DNA of 64,000 nucleotides, taken from positions 6,528,501 to 6,592,500 of the forward strand of contig NZ_CP088285.1 in the NCBI RefSeq assembly GCF_011516645.4, written 5' to 3'. Origin of the DNA: Bradyrhizobium septentrionale (GTDB taxonomy: Bacteria > Pseudomonadota > Alphaproteobacteria > Rhizobiales > Xanthobacteraceae). The translations under genes and the position numbers were made by a program. The notes beneath the pieces were generated by a model. That model was given only the letters and a program-made list of their open reading frames with translations, was not told the origin of the DNA and did not search any database. Below, one piece after another: positions 37,801-45,104 of the stretch (position 1 is its first letter; every line of letters starts with the position of its first letter).

Positions 37801-40012
37801 CAATCTGCTGCAGGTGGTGCAGACCATTACCGATGCGGACGGCGACAGCGTGTCGACGTCACTTGACCTCGGCACCGGCGTGTTCACGATCCAGGACAGC
37901 GGTCCGACGGCGCCGACGGCAACGGTCAGCGCAGCAACGCTCGGCGTGGACGAGACGCCCGGCGTGCAGACCATCGGCGGCGCGAGCGACGTAGTTGGCA
38001 GCACTGCGATCACGTTCAACGGTTCGGCCACCACGGTCGCCGGGCTGTTCGCGACGGTCGCGAGCAAGGGCGTCGACACTGACGTGTCGTCGGCGGTGCT
38101 GGACAACGGTGCACTCAGCTTTGCGTCGACCGGCGCGAGCAGCGTCCTGTCCTTGACCGGAGGGAGCTATGGCTCGGACGGTGCGGGATCGACCGTCTAC
38201 GCGCTGTCCCTCCTCAGTGCGGCGTCAGGCCTGACGCTGACGGACGGCACGGCGATCACACTGTCGCTGGACGGCAGCGGCCGGATCATCGGTACGGTGG
38301 GCGCGGATGCTGCCAACCCCAGCCTGACGGGTCAAACGGCGTTCGCGATCGCCATCGATCCGACGACCGGTCAGCTCTATGTGGCGGACTACCTCTCGCT
38401 CCACCACAACAGCACCGCCAGTCCGAACGATGTTCTGACGATGGCGGCCGGCAAGATCGGCGCGACCGTCACGTTGACGGATGCCGACGGCGATCATGTG
38501 ACGGCTTCCGCCGACATCAGCACCCACATCAGCTTCCTCGACGACGGCCCGACCCTCGGCGCATTCGTCAACGGGACGCTGCCGAACGACATCGGCTCGG
38601 TGAACGGCACCTTTGCCGTCAATTTCGGAGCTGACGGTTTCGGTGGGTTCACGCTCACGGGGCCAGCCATCTCGGGCATCACCTACTCGACTGTCGCCTT
38701 GACCGATGCCGGTGGTCACGTGATCGGCTCGGAGTTGATCGGATCGGCCGGCGCAACGCAGGTGTTCGATCTGAAGGTGTTCGAGGACGGCACCTACACG
38801 TTCGATCTGCTGCATCCGCAGGCGTCGACGTCGGTCAGCAGCAGCCTCACGAATTTGGCCAGCGGGCACGTTCCGTGGGCCGAACTTTCCGACGGAAGCA
38901 TCGAGTTCACTTCGCCGGGCGACATCAACTCTTCAACGAATGGTCTTGGCGTCGGAAACAACTTCCTCAACGGCGGCGAAACCTTCACGATGGAGTTCCA
39001 CGTCCCAGGAACCGGCGTGGGCGTTGACGACGCACCCGGGACGAACCCGCAGTTTGTGGATGCCGTGAACTTCACCATTAATTCCGGTAACCCGGGGGAT
39101 ATGGTGTCATGGATCGCGACTGACACGGTCCATGGAACGACCCAGTCCGGGACGGCGACTGTGGATGCCTCGGGGACGCACCTGCTGATCGACCCGACGA
39201 TCTCATTCAATACGCTTCAGATCACGGGCGTCGGCAACGAATCCATTCGCCTGCTGGCGGCATCCATATCGAAGACGGTTCTGCCGTCCGACCAAAACCT
39301 CACATTCGGTATCGTGGCCACCGATGGAGACGGCGATTCCACGGCGTCATCCTCGCTGGGCATTCACGTCGTCGCCGGCGATTCCAGCGGCAACTTTACA
39401 TTGACGGGCGGCGCCACGGCCGACGTCATTGCCACGAGCTCTCACACCGACACCGTCAACGGCGGTGCCGGCACCGATATCGTCGACTATCGGGACGATA
39501 CGGTCGGCGTCACGGTCAACCTGACGACTGGTCTCGGTTCTGGTGGTACTGGCAGCACCGCCGTCGGCGATACATACACCTCGATCGAGGGTATTCTCGG
39601 CGGCAGCGGCAACGATACCCTGACTGGCCTCGCTGCGGGCGGCACCTACTTCGACGGTGGCGCCGGAAGTGACACGCTGAACGGCGGTGCCGGAAACGAC
39701 ACCTTCGTCCTGACGCTCAATGGCGGTGGACACGACACCATCAACAACTTCAACGGATTGTCCGACCAAATCTTCGTCAATCTCGGCGACAATCTGTCGA
39801 TCGGCCAAGCGTCCACGGTCGACGCGTCCAACTTCCATGTCGGTGACGAGACCCAGGCAGCGACGTGGAATGGCGGTACGGGCAAGGAGTTCGTGTTCAA
39901 TACCACGACCCACGAATTGTGGTACTCGGCCAACGGTACCGGCACGGACAAGGTGGACCTTGCCCATGTCAGCACCGGTGTGCCGGCCGCGGCGAACGTT
40001 CACGTCTACTGA
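31838..40012 (+). CDS. Giant RTX adhesin, type I secretion substrate with tandem repeats
   Basis: A 2724-residue protein (start ATG 31838). Residues 1-~130 form a compact N-terminal domain without signal peptide (IRIYKLTKPLTDQAVVINLG, KITLIHVGEKLIILFDNQST) that could act as a LapA-style retention module. It is followed by a Pro/Gly linker containing PAAD at residues 122-125. After a first beta domain come nine near-identical ~183-residue repeats (DSGPTAGTV..DTLVLDETRPVG..), then two divergent domains. The C-terminus carries RTX nonapeptides (GGAGTDIVD, GGSGNDTLT, GGAGSDTLN, GGAGNDTFV, residues ~2545-2620) and a T1SS signal region. The repeats resemble DUF5801/T1SS-143 type Ig-like units. It is presumably exported by the ABC/HlyD/TolC genes downstream and anchored at the cell surface for attachment or biofilm. 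Confidence 0.92.
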   Translation: MQGSFQVAQATGTGNSTNSAPIRIYKLTKPLTDQAVVINLGYDQKAKVDFTSIANEKITLIHVGEKLIILFDNQSTVTVEPFFDSRADGLNNVTIETAPGRDISVQEFTSLFPISTDTSVLPAADSGGNSNGNAQASGANFSPFVVDPLAPPPLNVLAPQEELPPSAPGGQPAGTQQASFQPNEPTPPSTISPPTISGNPLSALIVDESFLSAATNHGVAGSGLGPAGATVATVQVSFDVTTPGGQQSLTYALSVTSPNEDSGLIDTATGQHVLLTVNAAGVVEGRTAVGGDLVLTVSVDATGHVTLTDLRAVHEGTPGDFNEGITLASGLITLTATVTDNNNQTASASVDVGSHLTILDDGPVAGTVTGATDTLVLDETRPVGSDTAGGTAPTGLASVTADFSNNFTSGSYGADGAGSTAYTLKLTGVNVASGLYALDPTDTNPAHFGQGAQIVLNQVGDTITGSANGTTYFTITINETTGIVTFTQVNNIWHADPTNPDDAATLTLSSASLLQVVQTITDADGDSATTPINLGGGVFTIQDSGPTAGTVIGLREGFVDALVLDESRPVGSDTAGGISPTGLASVTADFSLHFTAGSYGSDGPGNTAYTLKLTGANVASGLYALDPTDTTTADGDGIGQGAQIVLNQVGNTITGSVGATTYFTITIDPSTGIVTFTQSDNIWHSDPKNPDDAATLTLSSANLLQVVQTITDADGDHVTTPLNVGTGVFVIQDSGPTAGTVTGAIDTLVLDETRPVGSDTAGGTAPTGLDTVTADFSHNFTGGSYGSDGAGHTAYTLNLAGVNVASGLYALDATDTTTADGDGIGQGAQILLNQVGNTITGSVGATTYFTITIDPSTGIVTFTQSNNIWHSDPTNPDDAATLTLSAANLLQLVQTITDADGDSVTTPLDLGAGVFTIQDSGPTAGTVTGPTDTLVLDETRPVGTDTAGGTAPTGLDTVTADFSNNFTGGSYGSDGAGNTAYTLKLTGANVASGLFALDPTDTDPAHFGQGAQIVLNQSGDTITGSVGATTYFTITIDETTGIVTFTQLNNIWHSDPNNPDDAATLTLSAANLLQVVQTITDADGDHVTTPLDLGAGVFTIQDSGPTAGTVTGPTDTLVLDETRPVGTDTAGGTAPTGLDTVTADFSNNFTGGSYGSDGAGNTAYTLKLTGANVASGLYALDPTDTDPAHFGQGAQIVLNQVGDTITGSVGATTYFTITIDETTGIVTFTQLNNIWHSDPTNPDDAATLTLSAANLLQVVQTITDADGDHVATPLDLGSGVFTIQDSGPTAGTVIAAADTLVLDETRPVGTDTAGGTAPTGLDAVTADFSNNFTGGSYGSDGPGNTAYTLKLTGVNVASGLYALDPTDTDPAHFGQGAQIVLNQVGDTITGSVGATTYFTITINETTGIVTFTQSNNIWHSDPTNPDDAATLTLSSANLLQVVQTITDADGDHVTTPLNLGSGVFTIQDSGPTAGTVIAAADTLVLDETRPVGTDTAGGTAPTGLDTVTADFSNNFSAGSYGSDGPGNTAYTLKLTGVNVASGLYALDPTDTDPAHFGQGAQIVLNQVGDTITGSVGATTYFTITINETTGIVTFTQSNNIWHSDPTNPDDAATLTLSSANLLQVVQTITDADGDHVATPLDLGSGVFTIQDSGPTAGTVTGPTDTLVLDETRPVGTDTAGSTAPTGLASVTADFSNNFTGGSYGSDGAGNTAYTLKLTGVNVLSGLFALDPTDTNPAHFGQGAQIVLNQVGDTITGSVGATTYFTITINETTGIVTFTQVNNIWHADPTNPDDAATLTLSAANLLQVVQTITDADGDHVTTPLNLGTGVFTIQDSGPTAGTVTGPTDTLVLDETRPVGTDTAGGTTPTGLASVTADFSNNFTGGSYGSDGPGNTAYTLKLTGANVASGLYALDATDKTTADGDGIGQGAQIVLNQSGNTIIGSVGATVYFTITIDPTTGIVTFTQSNNIWHSDPNNPDDAATLTLSAANLLQVVQTITDADGDSVSTSLDLGTGVFTIQDSGPTAPTATVSAATLGVDETPGVQTIGGASDVVGSTAITFNGSATTVAGLFATVASKGVDTDVSSAVLDNGALSFASTGASSVLSLTGGSYGSDGAGSTVYALSLLSAASGLTLTDGTAITLSLDGSGRIIGTVGADAANPSLTGQTAFAIAIDPTTGQLYVADYLSLHHNSTASPNDVLTMAAGKIGATVTLTDADGDHVTASADISTHISFLDDGPTLGAFVNGTLPNDIGSVNGTFAVNFGADGFGGFTLTGPAISGITYSTVALTDAGGHVIGSELIGSAGATQVFDLKVFEDGTYTFDLLHPQASTSVSSSLTNLASGHVPWAELSDGSIEFTSPGDINSSTNGLGVGNNFLNGGETFTMEFHVPGTGVGVDDAPGTNPQFVDAVNFTINSGNPGDMVSWIATDTVHGTTQSGTATVDASGTHLLIDPTISFNTLQITGVGNESIRLLAASISKTVLPSDQNLTFGIVATDGDGDSTASSSLGIHVVAGDSSGNFTLTGGATADVIATSSHTDTVNGGAGTDIVDYRDDTVGVTVNLTTGLGSGGTGSTAVGDTYTSIEGILGGSGNDTLTGLAAGGTYFDGGAGSDTLNGGAGNDTFVLTLNGGGHDTINNFNGLSDQIFVNLGDNLSIGQASTVDASNFHVGDETQAATWNGGTGKEFVFNTTTHELWYSANGTGTDKVDLAHVSTGVPAAANVHVY
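32921..37900 (+). repeat. Nine tandem ~549-bp repeats within the adhesin gene
   Basis: Units begin at 32921, 33470, 34040, 34598, 35147, 35696, 36245, 36794 and 37343, with lengths 549, 570, 558, 549, 549, 549, 549, 549 and 558 bp. Five consecutive units are exactly 549 bp. The longer ones use a DGDGIG insertion in place of DPAHFG, and unit 2 also has an altered REGFVDA start. Units 6 and 7 are almost identical. Such DNA identity favours unequal recombination, so copy number may vary between strains and short-read assembly may collapse the array. Confidence 0.95.
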
Positions 40013-40034
40013 TCGGCCCTGACAAGTTCTCCTA

Positions 40035-40067
40035 ACCTCGCCGAAATTTTCGGCGAGGTTTGTTTTT
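40035..40067. terminator. Intrinsic terminator after the adhesin gene
   Basis: AACCTCGCCGA (40035-40045) pairs perfectly with TCGGCGAGGTT (40051-40061) across a 5-base loop and is followed by TGTTTTTG. It sits 22 bases after the adhesin stop and 12 bases before the convergent protease gene end, so it may serve both strands. Confidence 0.9.
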
Positions 40068-40078
40068 GCCAGCGAGCG

Positions 40079-41092
40079 CTACATCAGCACGGGCAGGAAG
40101 CCGGTGGGGGGGCTCGCCGCATCAAGCGGATCCACCCCGGTCCATTCGGCGTCCGTCGCATTGGCGGCCGCCGGCGCGGCGTCGGCCTCGCCATCGAGCG
40201 GGAAACGCTTGGCGTAGGGCGCCGCGAACAATTGCACACCATGGTCGTTGATCGCAAACATCGGCGTGAAGTTGCCGAGCTCGCCGTCGTCGATTAGTTC
40301 GGAGCGGCGGCTGTCGAGGATCAGCCAATGGCCATCCAGGCGCGCCGCCAGCACGGCATGATCCTGGAGGATGGCGCGGTCGCGGCCCAGCACCAGGCGC
40401 AGATCCTCGCGCGGGAAGCCGGCTTCGCCGAGCGCGACGTATTTCGCGATCGCGTAGTCCTCGCAATCGCCCTTGCCGGTCGCAAAGGTGGCGAGCGGGG
40501 CGGTCCAGCGGTCGGCCTCGCCGTGCTGGGCGAAGTCGCTGACATAGCGGATCGTCTGGTTGACGGCGCGGTTGGCCTCGTCCAGCCGGTCGCGGCCGGA
40601 CTTGGACTTGACCGCGCCGATCAGGCGGAGGAATTGTGCGGCATGCGACGGGCAGCCGGCGGCGTTCTCCCGGCACTGCTCGAGGATGGTCCGCTCCCTG
40701 GCGAGGTCGGATTCGAGGCCGCGCCATTTGCGCCAGAGGCTGTTCTCCGGCGCGCGGAAGGTGAACAGGCCAAACGGCTCGGTGCCTTCGGGCGGAAGCG
40801 GCTTCGCCGCTGGCATTGCGTCGGTCGCAGTATCCAGCGGGGTGAGCGCGGCGGTGCGGATCGCGTTCGGACCACGGCCGCGCTGCCGGTCGAGCTTGGC
40901 CAGAACGTCGCTGATGGTGAAGAAGGTGGCCGGCGGGCGGTTTGATGCTGCGTCCGAAGCCGGCGCGAGCTCGCCGGCGCCGTCGCCGAGCGTGAGCTCG
41001 TCCGCAGCAAACGCTGATGGCGCCGTGCAAAGACTTATCGACAGTGCAGCCACGGCGATGACCGCCGACGCGGCAGACTTCAACAACTTCAT
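40079..41092 (-). CDS. LapG-like periplasmic cysteine protease (bacterial transglutaminase-like, BTLCP)
   Basis: 337 residues with a signal peptide (VIAVAALSISLCTAPSAFAAD). The transglutaminase-like triad is visible: Cys210 in GKGDCEDYAIAKY, His245 in QDHAVLAARL and Asp260 in HWLILDSRRSEL. In Pseudomonas, LapG clips the N-terminal retention module of the adhesin LapA when the c-di-GMP receptor LapD releases it. Direct adjacency to a giant T1SS adhesin supports the same job here. No LapD homolog is in the window, so control would come from elsewhere or differ. The protein has a longer N-terminal linker and a C-terminal Ala-rich tail compared with the core domain. Confidence 0.9.
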   Translation of the reverse strand: MKLLKSAASAVIAVAALSISLCTAPSAFAADELTLGDGAGELAPASDAASNRPPATFFTISDVLAKLDRQRGRGPNAIRTAALTPLDTATDAMPAAKPLPPEGTEPFGLFTFRAPENSLWRKWRGLESDLARERTILEQCRENAAGCPSHAAQFLRLIGAVKSKSGRDRLDEANRAVNQTIRYVSDFAQHGEADRWTAPLATFATGKGDCEDYAIAKYVALGEAGFPREDLRLVLGRDRAILQDHAVLAARLDGHWLILDSRRSELIDDGELGNFTPMFAINDHGVQLFAAPYAKRFPLDGEADAAPAAANATDAEWTGVDPLDAASPPTGFLPVLM

Positions 41093-41416
41093 ATGACGTC
41101 CCCACTATCGGGGACCGTCAACGTCTATGCGTCGATCTGCGTCCCCGCTGTTATCGGGATGCAGACTGGCGCGCGCGCCGCTTAAGCGGGGTTAAGTGGA
41201 GAGGGGCGGTGCCGGGAATGTCGGAAAGGCGGTCAATCCAGGGTTTGCCCGTTCGTTCGAAATTGAACGATCAAAAGTCACGATCGGTTAACCACGCAAT
41301 CCGCCAAAGCGTTTTCGAGCGAAGTGGACACCGGTTCGCGTGAAGAAAACGCGTCAAACCAGGAATCTAGAGCTTCGGTTCTGATTCAACCAGAACCGAA
41401 AATGCTCTGGTCCCGA
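41093..41416. other. 324-base gap with promoter side and dispersed repeat
   Basis: The left part (41093-41305) precedes the LapG-like gene and should hold its promoter. The right part is copy 2 of the 103-bp hairpin repeat, directly abutting the 3' end of the HlyD gene. No coding frame is supported. Confidence 0.65.
41306..41408 (+). repeat. 103-bp dispersed hairpin repeat, copy 2
   Basis: AAAGCGTTTTCGAGCGAAGTGG... aligns along its length with the reverse complement of 20392-20494. The terminal hairpin here is CGGTTCTG/CAGAACCG, whereas copy 1 has the GTTCCGAT/ATCGGAAC version: both arms changed together. It lies between LapG-like and HlyD genes. Confidence 0.9.
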
Positions 41417-42667
41417 TCAGCGTTCGCGCAGGGCCTCGTCGCGCAGCAGGCGCGCGGGCTTCACGATGTAGTCCAGCACCGACTTCTCGCCGGTCAGCAC
41501 CTCGACCGTGGCCACCATTCCCGGAATGATCGGATGCGGATTCTGCTCGGTGCCGAGATGGTTTTTGTCGGTGCGCACCATGACCCGATAGAAGGTCTCC
41601 GGACGTTCGGTCTTTTCCGCCTTGTCGTCGACGATGGTGTCGGCGCTGATGCGTTCAACCTTGCCCTTCAGCGATCCGTAGACCGAGGAATCATAGGCGC
41701 TGATCTTCACCACCGCGTCCTGGTTGGGGCGGATGAACGCGATGTCCTGGGGACGAATCCGCCCCTCGACCAGCAGCGTGTCGTCCAGCGGCACGATATC
41801 CATCAGATTGGCGCCCGGCTGTACGACGGCACCGACCGTGCTGACGTTCAGCTTGTTGACGATGCCGTGGACCGGTGCCTTCAGGTCGGTGCGGCGCACC
41901 CGGTCCTGGGCGGACTTGATGTTCTCGTCGAGCACGGCGAGATCGCCGCGCGATTTGGCCAGATCCTCGTCGGCTTGCGAGCGGAAGGAGGCGGTGATGT
42001 TCGCGATCTTCGATTGCGCCTCGGCGAGCTGTCCCTTCATCTCGGTGGCCTGCCGGTCCAGCCGCAGCATCTCGATCTCGGGCACGACCTTCTGCTCATA
42101 GAGCTTGCGCGTCAGGCTCTGCTCGCGTTCCAGAAGCTTGAGGGAGCCGGAGAGGCGGGTGACCTGCTGATTGAGGACATCGATGTCCTGCGCGACCTTC
42201 TGGGCCCGCATCTTGAACACGCTGGCCTCGGTCGCAACGGCGGCCGGAGCCACCGTGTCGACTTGATCCGGAAAGGTGATCTCGCTTCGCCCGCGCGCCT
42301 CGGTTTCGAGCCGAGCCACCCGCGCCGCCATCGCCGCGCGACGCTCGCGGATTTCGCCGAACTCGGAAGCGAACTTCGTGTCGTCGATGCGCATCAGGGA
42401 CTGGCCCTGCTGAACGATGTCGCCTTCCCGCACCAGGATATCGCCGACGATGCCACCTTCGAGCGACTGAACCACCTGCATCTGCCGCGACGGCACGACG
42501 CGCCCGCTGCCGCGCTTGACCTCGTCGAGCACGGCAAAGTGCGCCCAGGTCAGGAACGTCGCAAGCAGCGCGCAGGACGTCCACAGCAGCATGCGGGAGG
42601 TGCGGGGCGTGCGCAACAACGCCGCGGACCGGATATCATTTGCGAACGCAAAATCGGAAGACGCCAT
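41417..42667 (-). CDS. HlyD-family type I secretion periplasmic adaptor
   Basis: 416 residues: short cytoplasmic N-terminus, one transmembrane helix (MLLWTSCALLATFLTWAHFAVL), then the HlyD opening GSGRVVPSRQMQVVQSLEGGIVGDILVREGDIVQQGQ. A long coiled-coil hairpin spans ~residues 95-270 and a second lipoyl half follows (RRTDLKAPVHGIVNKLNVSTVGAVVQPG). The protein ends with the adaptor C-terminal VMVRTDKNHLGTEQNPHPIIPGMVATVEVLTGEKSVLDYI. It bridges the ABC exporter to the TolC-like channel. It lies 12 bases downstream of the exporter gene, so the two form an operon. Confidence 0.95.
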   Translation of the reverse strand: MASSDFAFANDIRSAALLRTPRTSRMLLWTSCALLATFLTWAHFAVLDEVKRGSGRVVPSRQMQVVQSLEGGIVGDILVREGDIVQQGQSLMRIDDTKFASEFGEIRERRAAMAARVARLETEARGRSEITFPDQVDTVAPAAVATEASVFKMRAQKVAQDIDVLNQQVTRLSGSLKLLEREQSLTRKLYEQKVVPEIEMLRLDRQATEMKGQLAEAQSKIANITASFRSQADEDLAKSRGDLAVLDENIKSAQDRVRRTDLKAPVHGIVNKLNVSTVGAVVQPGANLMDIVPLDDTLLVEGRIRPQDIAFIRPNQDAVVKISAYDSSVYGSLKGKVERISADTIVDDKAEKTERPETFYRVMVRTDKNHLGTEQNPHPIIPGMVATVEVLTGEKSVLDYIVKPARLLRDEALRER

Positions 42668-42679
42668 AATATTTGCTCG

Positions 42680-44929
42680 TTATGCAGATTTCGGCTGGAT
42701 CGTATTCTCCGGCGACGGAGCCGCGGACGCGGGCCTTCCCTGCAGCAGGGCGAGCACCTTGTCGCGGGGGCCGTCGGCAACCAGATGGCCATTGTCAAAC
42801 AGCAGTAGCCGATCGACCATGTTCAGCAATGACAAACGATGGGTCGAGATGATGATGGTCATGCGATCATCCTGGAGCCCTTTGAGCCGCTCAAGGAATT
42901 CCTGTTCGCTGCGAATGTCGAAATGCGCGGTCGGCTCGTCGAGGAAGAGCACGCGAGGCTTGCGGATCAGGACGCGCGCGAGCCCGATGGCCTGCTTCTG
43001 GCCGCCCGACAGGCTGCGGCCGCCTTCCGAGATCGGCATGTCATAGCCCATCGGATGGCCGGCGATGAAGCTCTCGACGCCGGAGAGCCGCGCGGCGAGC
43101 AGGACTTCCTCGTCGGTCGCTTCCGGCTTGCCGAGGGCGATGTTGTCGCGCAGCTTGCCGAAGAACAGGTCGGTATCCTGCATCGCAAAGCCGATGCCGG
43201 CGCGCAGATCCGAAGGATCGTATTGCCGGGAGTCGACGCCGTCGACCAGGATACGGCCTTCCTTCGGCTCGTAGAATCCGAGCAGCAACCTGCCGACCGT
43301 GGTCTTGCCCGATCCCACCCGGCCGATGATGCCGATCCGTTCTCCGCCCTCGATCTTGAAGCTGACCTTTTCGAGCGCGTTGCCCGGCGCGTTGGGGTAG
43401 GCGAACGACACGTTCTCGAAGGCGACCTTGCCGTCCTCGATCCGTCTCGCGACATAGGATCGCGTCGGCGAACGTTCCCGCTCGATCGACATGATCCGGT
43501 CGATCGCCTTGAGGGCCGATATCGTCTGCGTTCCTTTGGTGATGATAGAGGCTATTCCGGCGATCGGTGCCAGGACGCGGGCGGCGAGCATGTTTGCGGC
43601 GACCAGCGCGCCGACGCTGAGCTTGCCGTCGAGGATCAGGAAGATGCCGACGATGACGAGCAGCAGGCTGGTGATCTGCTGGGCGGTGCTCGCACTCGTC
43701 AGCGACAGCGACGACCAGAAGTGAACGTCCTCACCCGAACGGGCGGTCGCTGCGACCGAACGCTCCCACAGGGTCTGCATGCGGGCCTCGGCGCCGGTCG
43801 CGCGGACGGTTTCGAGGCCCGACAGGGACTCGACGAGCACGCCGTGACGCGCGGCGGATTCGGCCTGCAGACGCTTCATGGCGCGATCGAGCGGCCGCTG
43901 CAGCAGGAAGCCGATGAGCATGACGACCGGGAGCATGATCAGCGGGATCCAGGCCAACGGCCCGGCGATGACGAACAGGACCCCGACGAAGAGGACGGCA
44001 AAGAGCAGGTCCGTCGCCGAAACCACGCTTCCAGACGTGAAGAATTCGCGCACCGAGTCAAAGTCCCGGAGCTGATTGGCGAGGATGCCCACGGAGGTCG
44101 GCCGTTGCGCCATCTTCACTGCCATCACATGCTCGAAGATGTTGGCGGCCAGCACGACGTCGATGGTCTTGCCGGTCACGTCGATCATGCGACTCCGGAC
44201 CATGCGGAAGATGAAATCGAACAGGATGCCGAGCCCCATGCCGATCGAGAGGGCGATCAGCGAGGGGATCGCGCCGTTGGGGATGACGCGGTCATAGACG
44301 CTCATCGTGAACAGCGGCGTCGCCAGCGCGAGGATGTTGGTCAGAAAGGCGGCGATCGCGATGTGGCCGTAACTCGGCCAATGCGTCTTGACCACCGACC
44401 AGAACCAGTGGCTCCTCGGGATGTCTCCGGCGGCGACGGTGCGCGCATCGGCGTGCGCAGAACTTCTCACCAGGAATGCGTATCCGGTGTAGTCGGCGGC
44501 GAGCGAGGCGAGTTCGACGGCGCGCGGGCTGTTCGGCGTCTCAGGATCGACGATCTTGATGGTCTTGTTCGCCGTGTCCACGCCCAGAAGGATGAGCGCC
44601 GTGCCGTTCTTCATGATGAGGACAGCCGGCAGCACAAGCGCAGGAATATCCGAAATGTCGCGCTTGACGGCCTCGGTCTCCAGGCCCGCGCGTCTGGCCG
44701 CACGGTCATAGAGCGAGACGGACAGGCGTCCGTCCGTGATCGGCAGTCCGCCGAGCAGAGCTTCGCGGCTCACCGCGCGGCCGTGATAGGCGGCAAGATA
44801 GGTCAACGACGCGCTGAGGGGATCGTCGCCCAATGCGCTCGGCCGACTTGTCGCGGCAGGCTTTGAAGTTGATTCATCCGGCGAGGGGCGGCCGGCGTCA
44901 GCCGCCGGGCTGGGAGTTCGCAATAACAA
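42680..44929 (-). CDS. Type I secretion ABC exporter with degenerate C39-like domain (LapB/HlyB type)
   Basis: 749 residues; the start is TTG 44929 with GAGG seven bases upstream. Residues ~35-155 are a C39-peptidase-like domain lacking the catalytic Cys (DPLSASLTYLAAYHGRAVS where peptidases have Cys). A six-helix transmembrane domain and an ATPase follow with Walker A GRVGSGKTT, signature SLSGGQKQAIGLARVL, Walker B VLFLDEPTAHFD and switch His in ISTHRLS. The inactive C39 domain is typical of exporters of RTX adhesins and docks the substrate without cutting it. Presumed cargo is the adhesin at 31838. Confidence 0.95.
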   Translation of the reverse strand: MLLRTPSPAADAGRPSPDESTSKPAATSRPSALGDDPLSASLTYLAAYHGRAVSREALLGGLPITDGRLSVSLYDRAARRAGLETEAVKRDISDIPALVLPAVLIMKNGTALILLGVDTANKTIKIVDPETPNSPRAVELASLAADYTGYAFLVRSSAHADARTVAAGDIPRSHWFWSVVKTHWPSYGHIAIAAFLTNILALATPLFTMSVYDRVIPNGAIPSLIALSIGMGLGILFDFIFRMVRSRMIDVTGKTIDVVLAANIFEHVMAVKMAQRPTSVGILANQLRDFDSVREFFTSGSVVSATDLLFAVLFVGVLFVIAGPLAWIPLIMLPVVMLIGFLLQRPLDRAMKRLQAESAARHGVLVESLSGLETVRATGAEARMQTLWERSVAATARSGEDVHFWSSLSLTSASTAQQITSLLLVIVGIFLILDGKLSVGALVAANMLAARVLAPIAGIASIITKGTQTISALKAIDRIMSIERERSPTRSYVARRIEDGKVAFENVSFAYPNAPGNALEKVSFKIEGGERIGIIGRVGSGKTTVGRLLLGFYEPKEGRILVDGVDSRQYDPSDLRAGIGFAMQDTDLFFGKLRDNIALGKPEATDEEVLLAARLSGVESFIAGHPMGYDMPISEGGRSLSGGQKQAIGLARVLIRKPRVLFLDEPTAHFDIRSEQEFLERLKGLQDDRMTIIISTHRLSLLNMVDRLLLFDNGHLVADGPRDKVLALLQGRPASAAPSPENTIQPKSA

Positions 44930-45048
44930 TTCGAAACCTCGACAACCAAAATGGAAATGCAGAAATCACGCATTCAAAGATTTCGTGCAGGCTACAACAA
45001 ACGGCGAACAAAATCAGCGAAACTTGCTTTAAGTATTAATACGGAATC

Positions 45049-45074
45049 GGAAGGGCCCCGTTTGGGGCCCTTCC
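45049..45074. terminator. Strong GC hairpin between the TolC-like and exporter genes
   Basis: GGAAGGGCCCC (45049-45059) and GGGGCCCTTCC (45064-45074) form a perfect 11-bp stem with a 4-base loop. It lies 31 bases after the TolC-like stop on the minus strand and 120 bases before the exporter start. There is no long T-tract, but the stem is strong enough to end or attenuate the transcript, implying a separate promoter for the exporter. Confidence 0.6.
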
Positions 45075-45104
45075 GGCAGTCCCTGATTTTGGTTAGCGGG
45101 GCTT

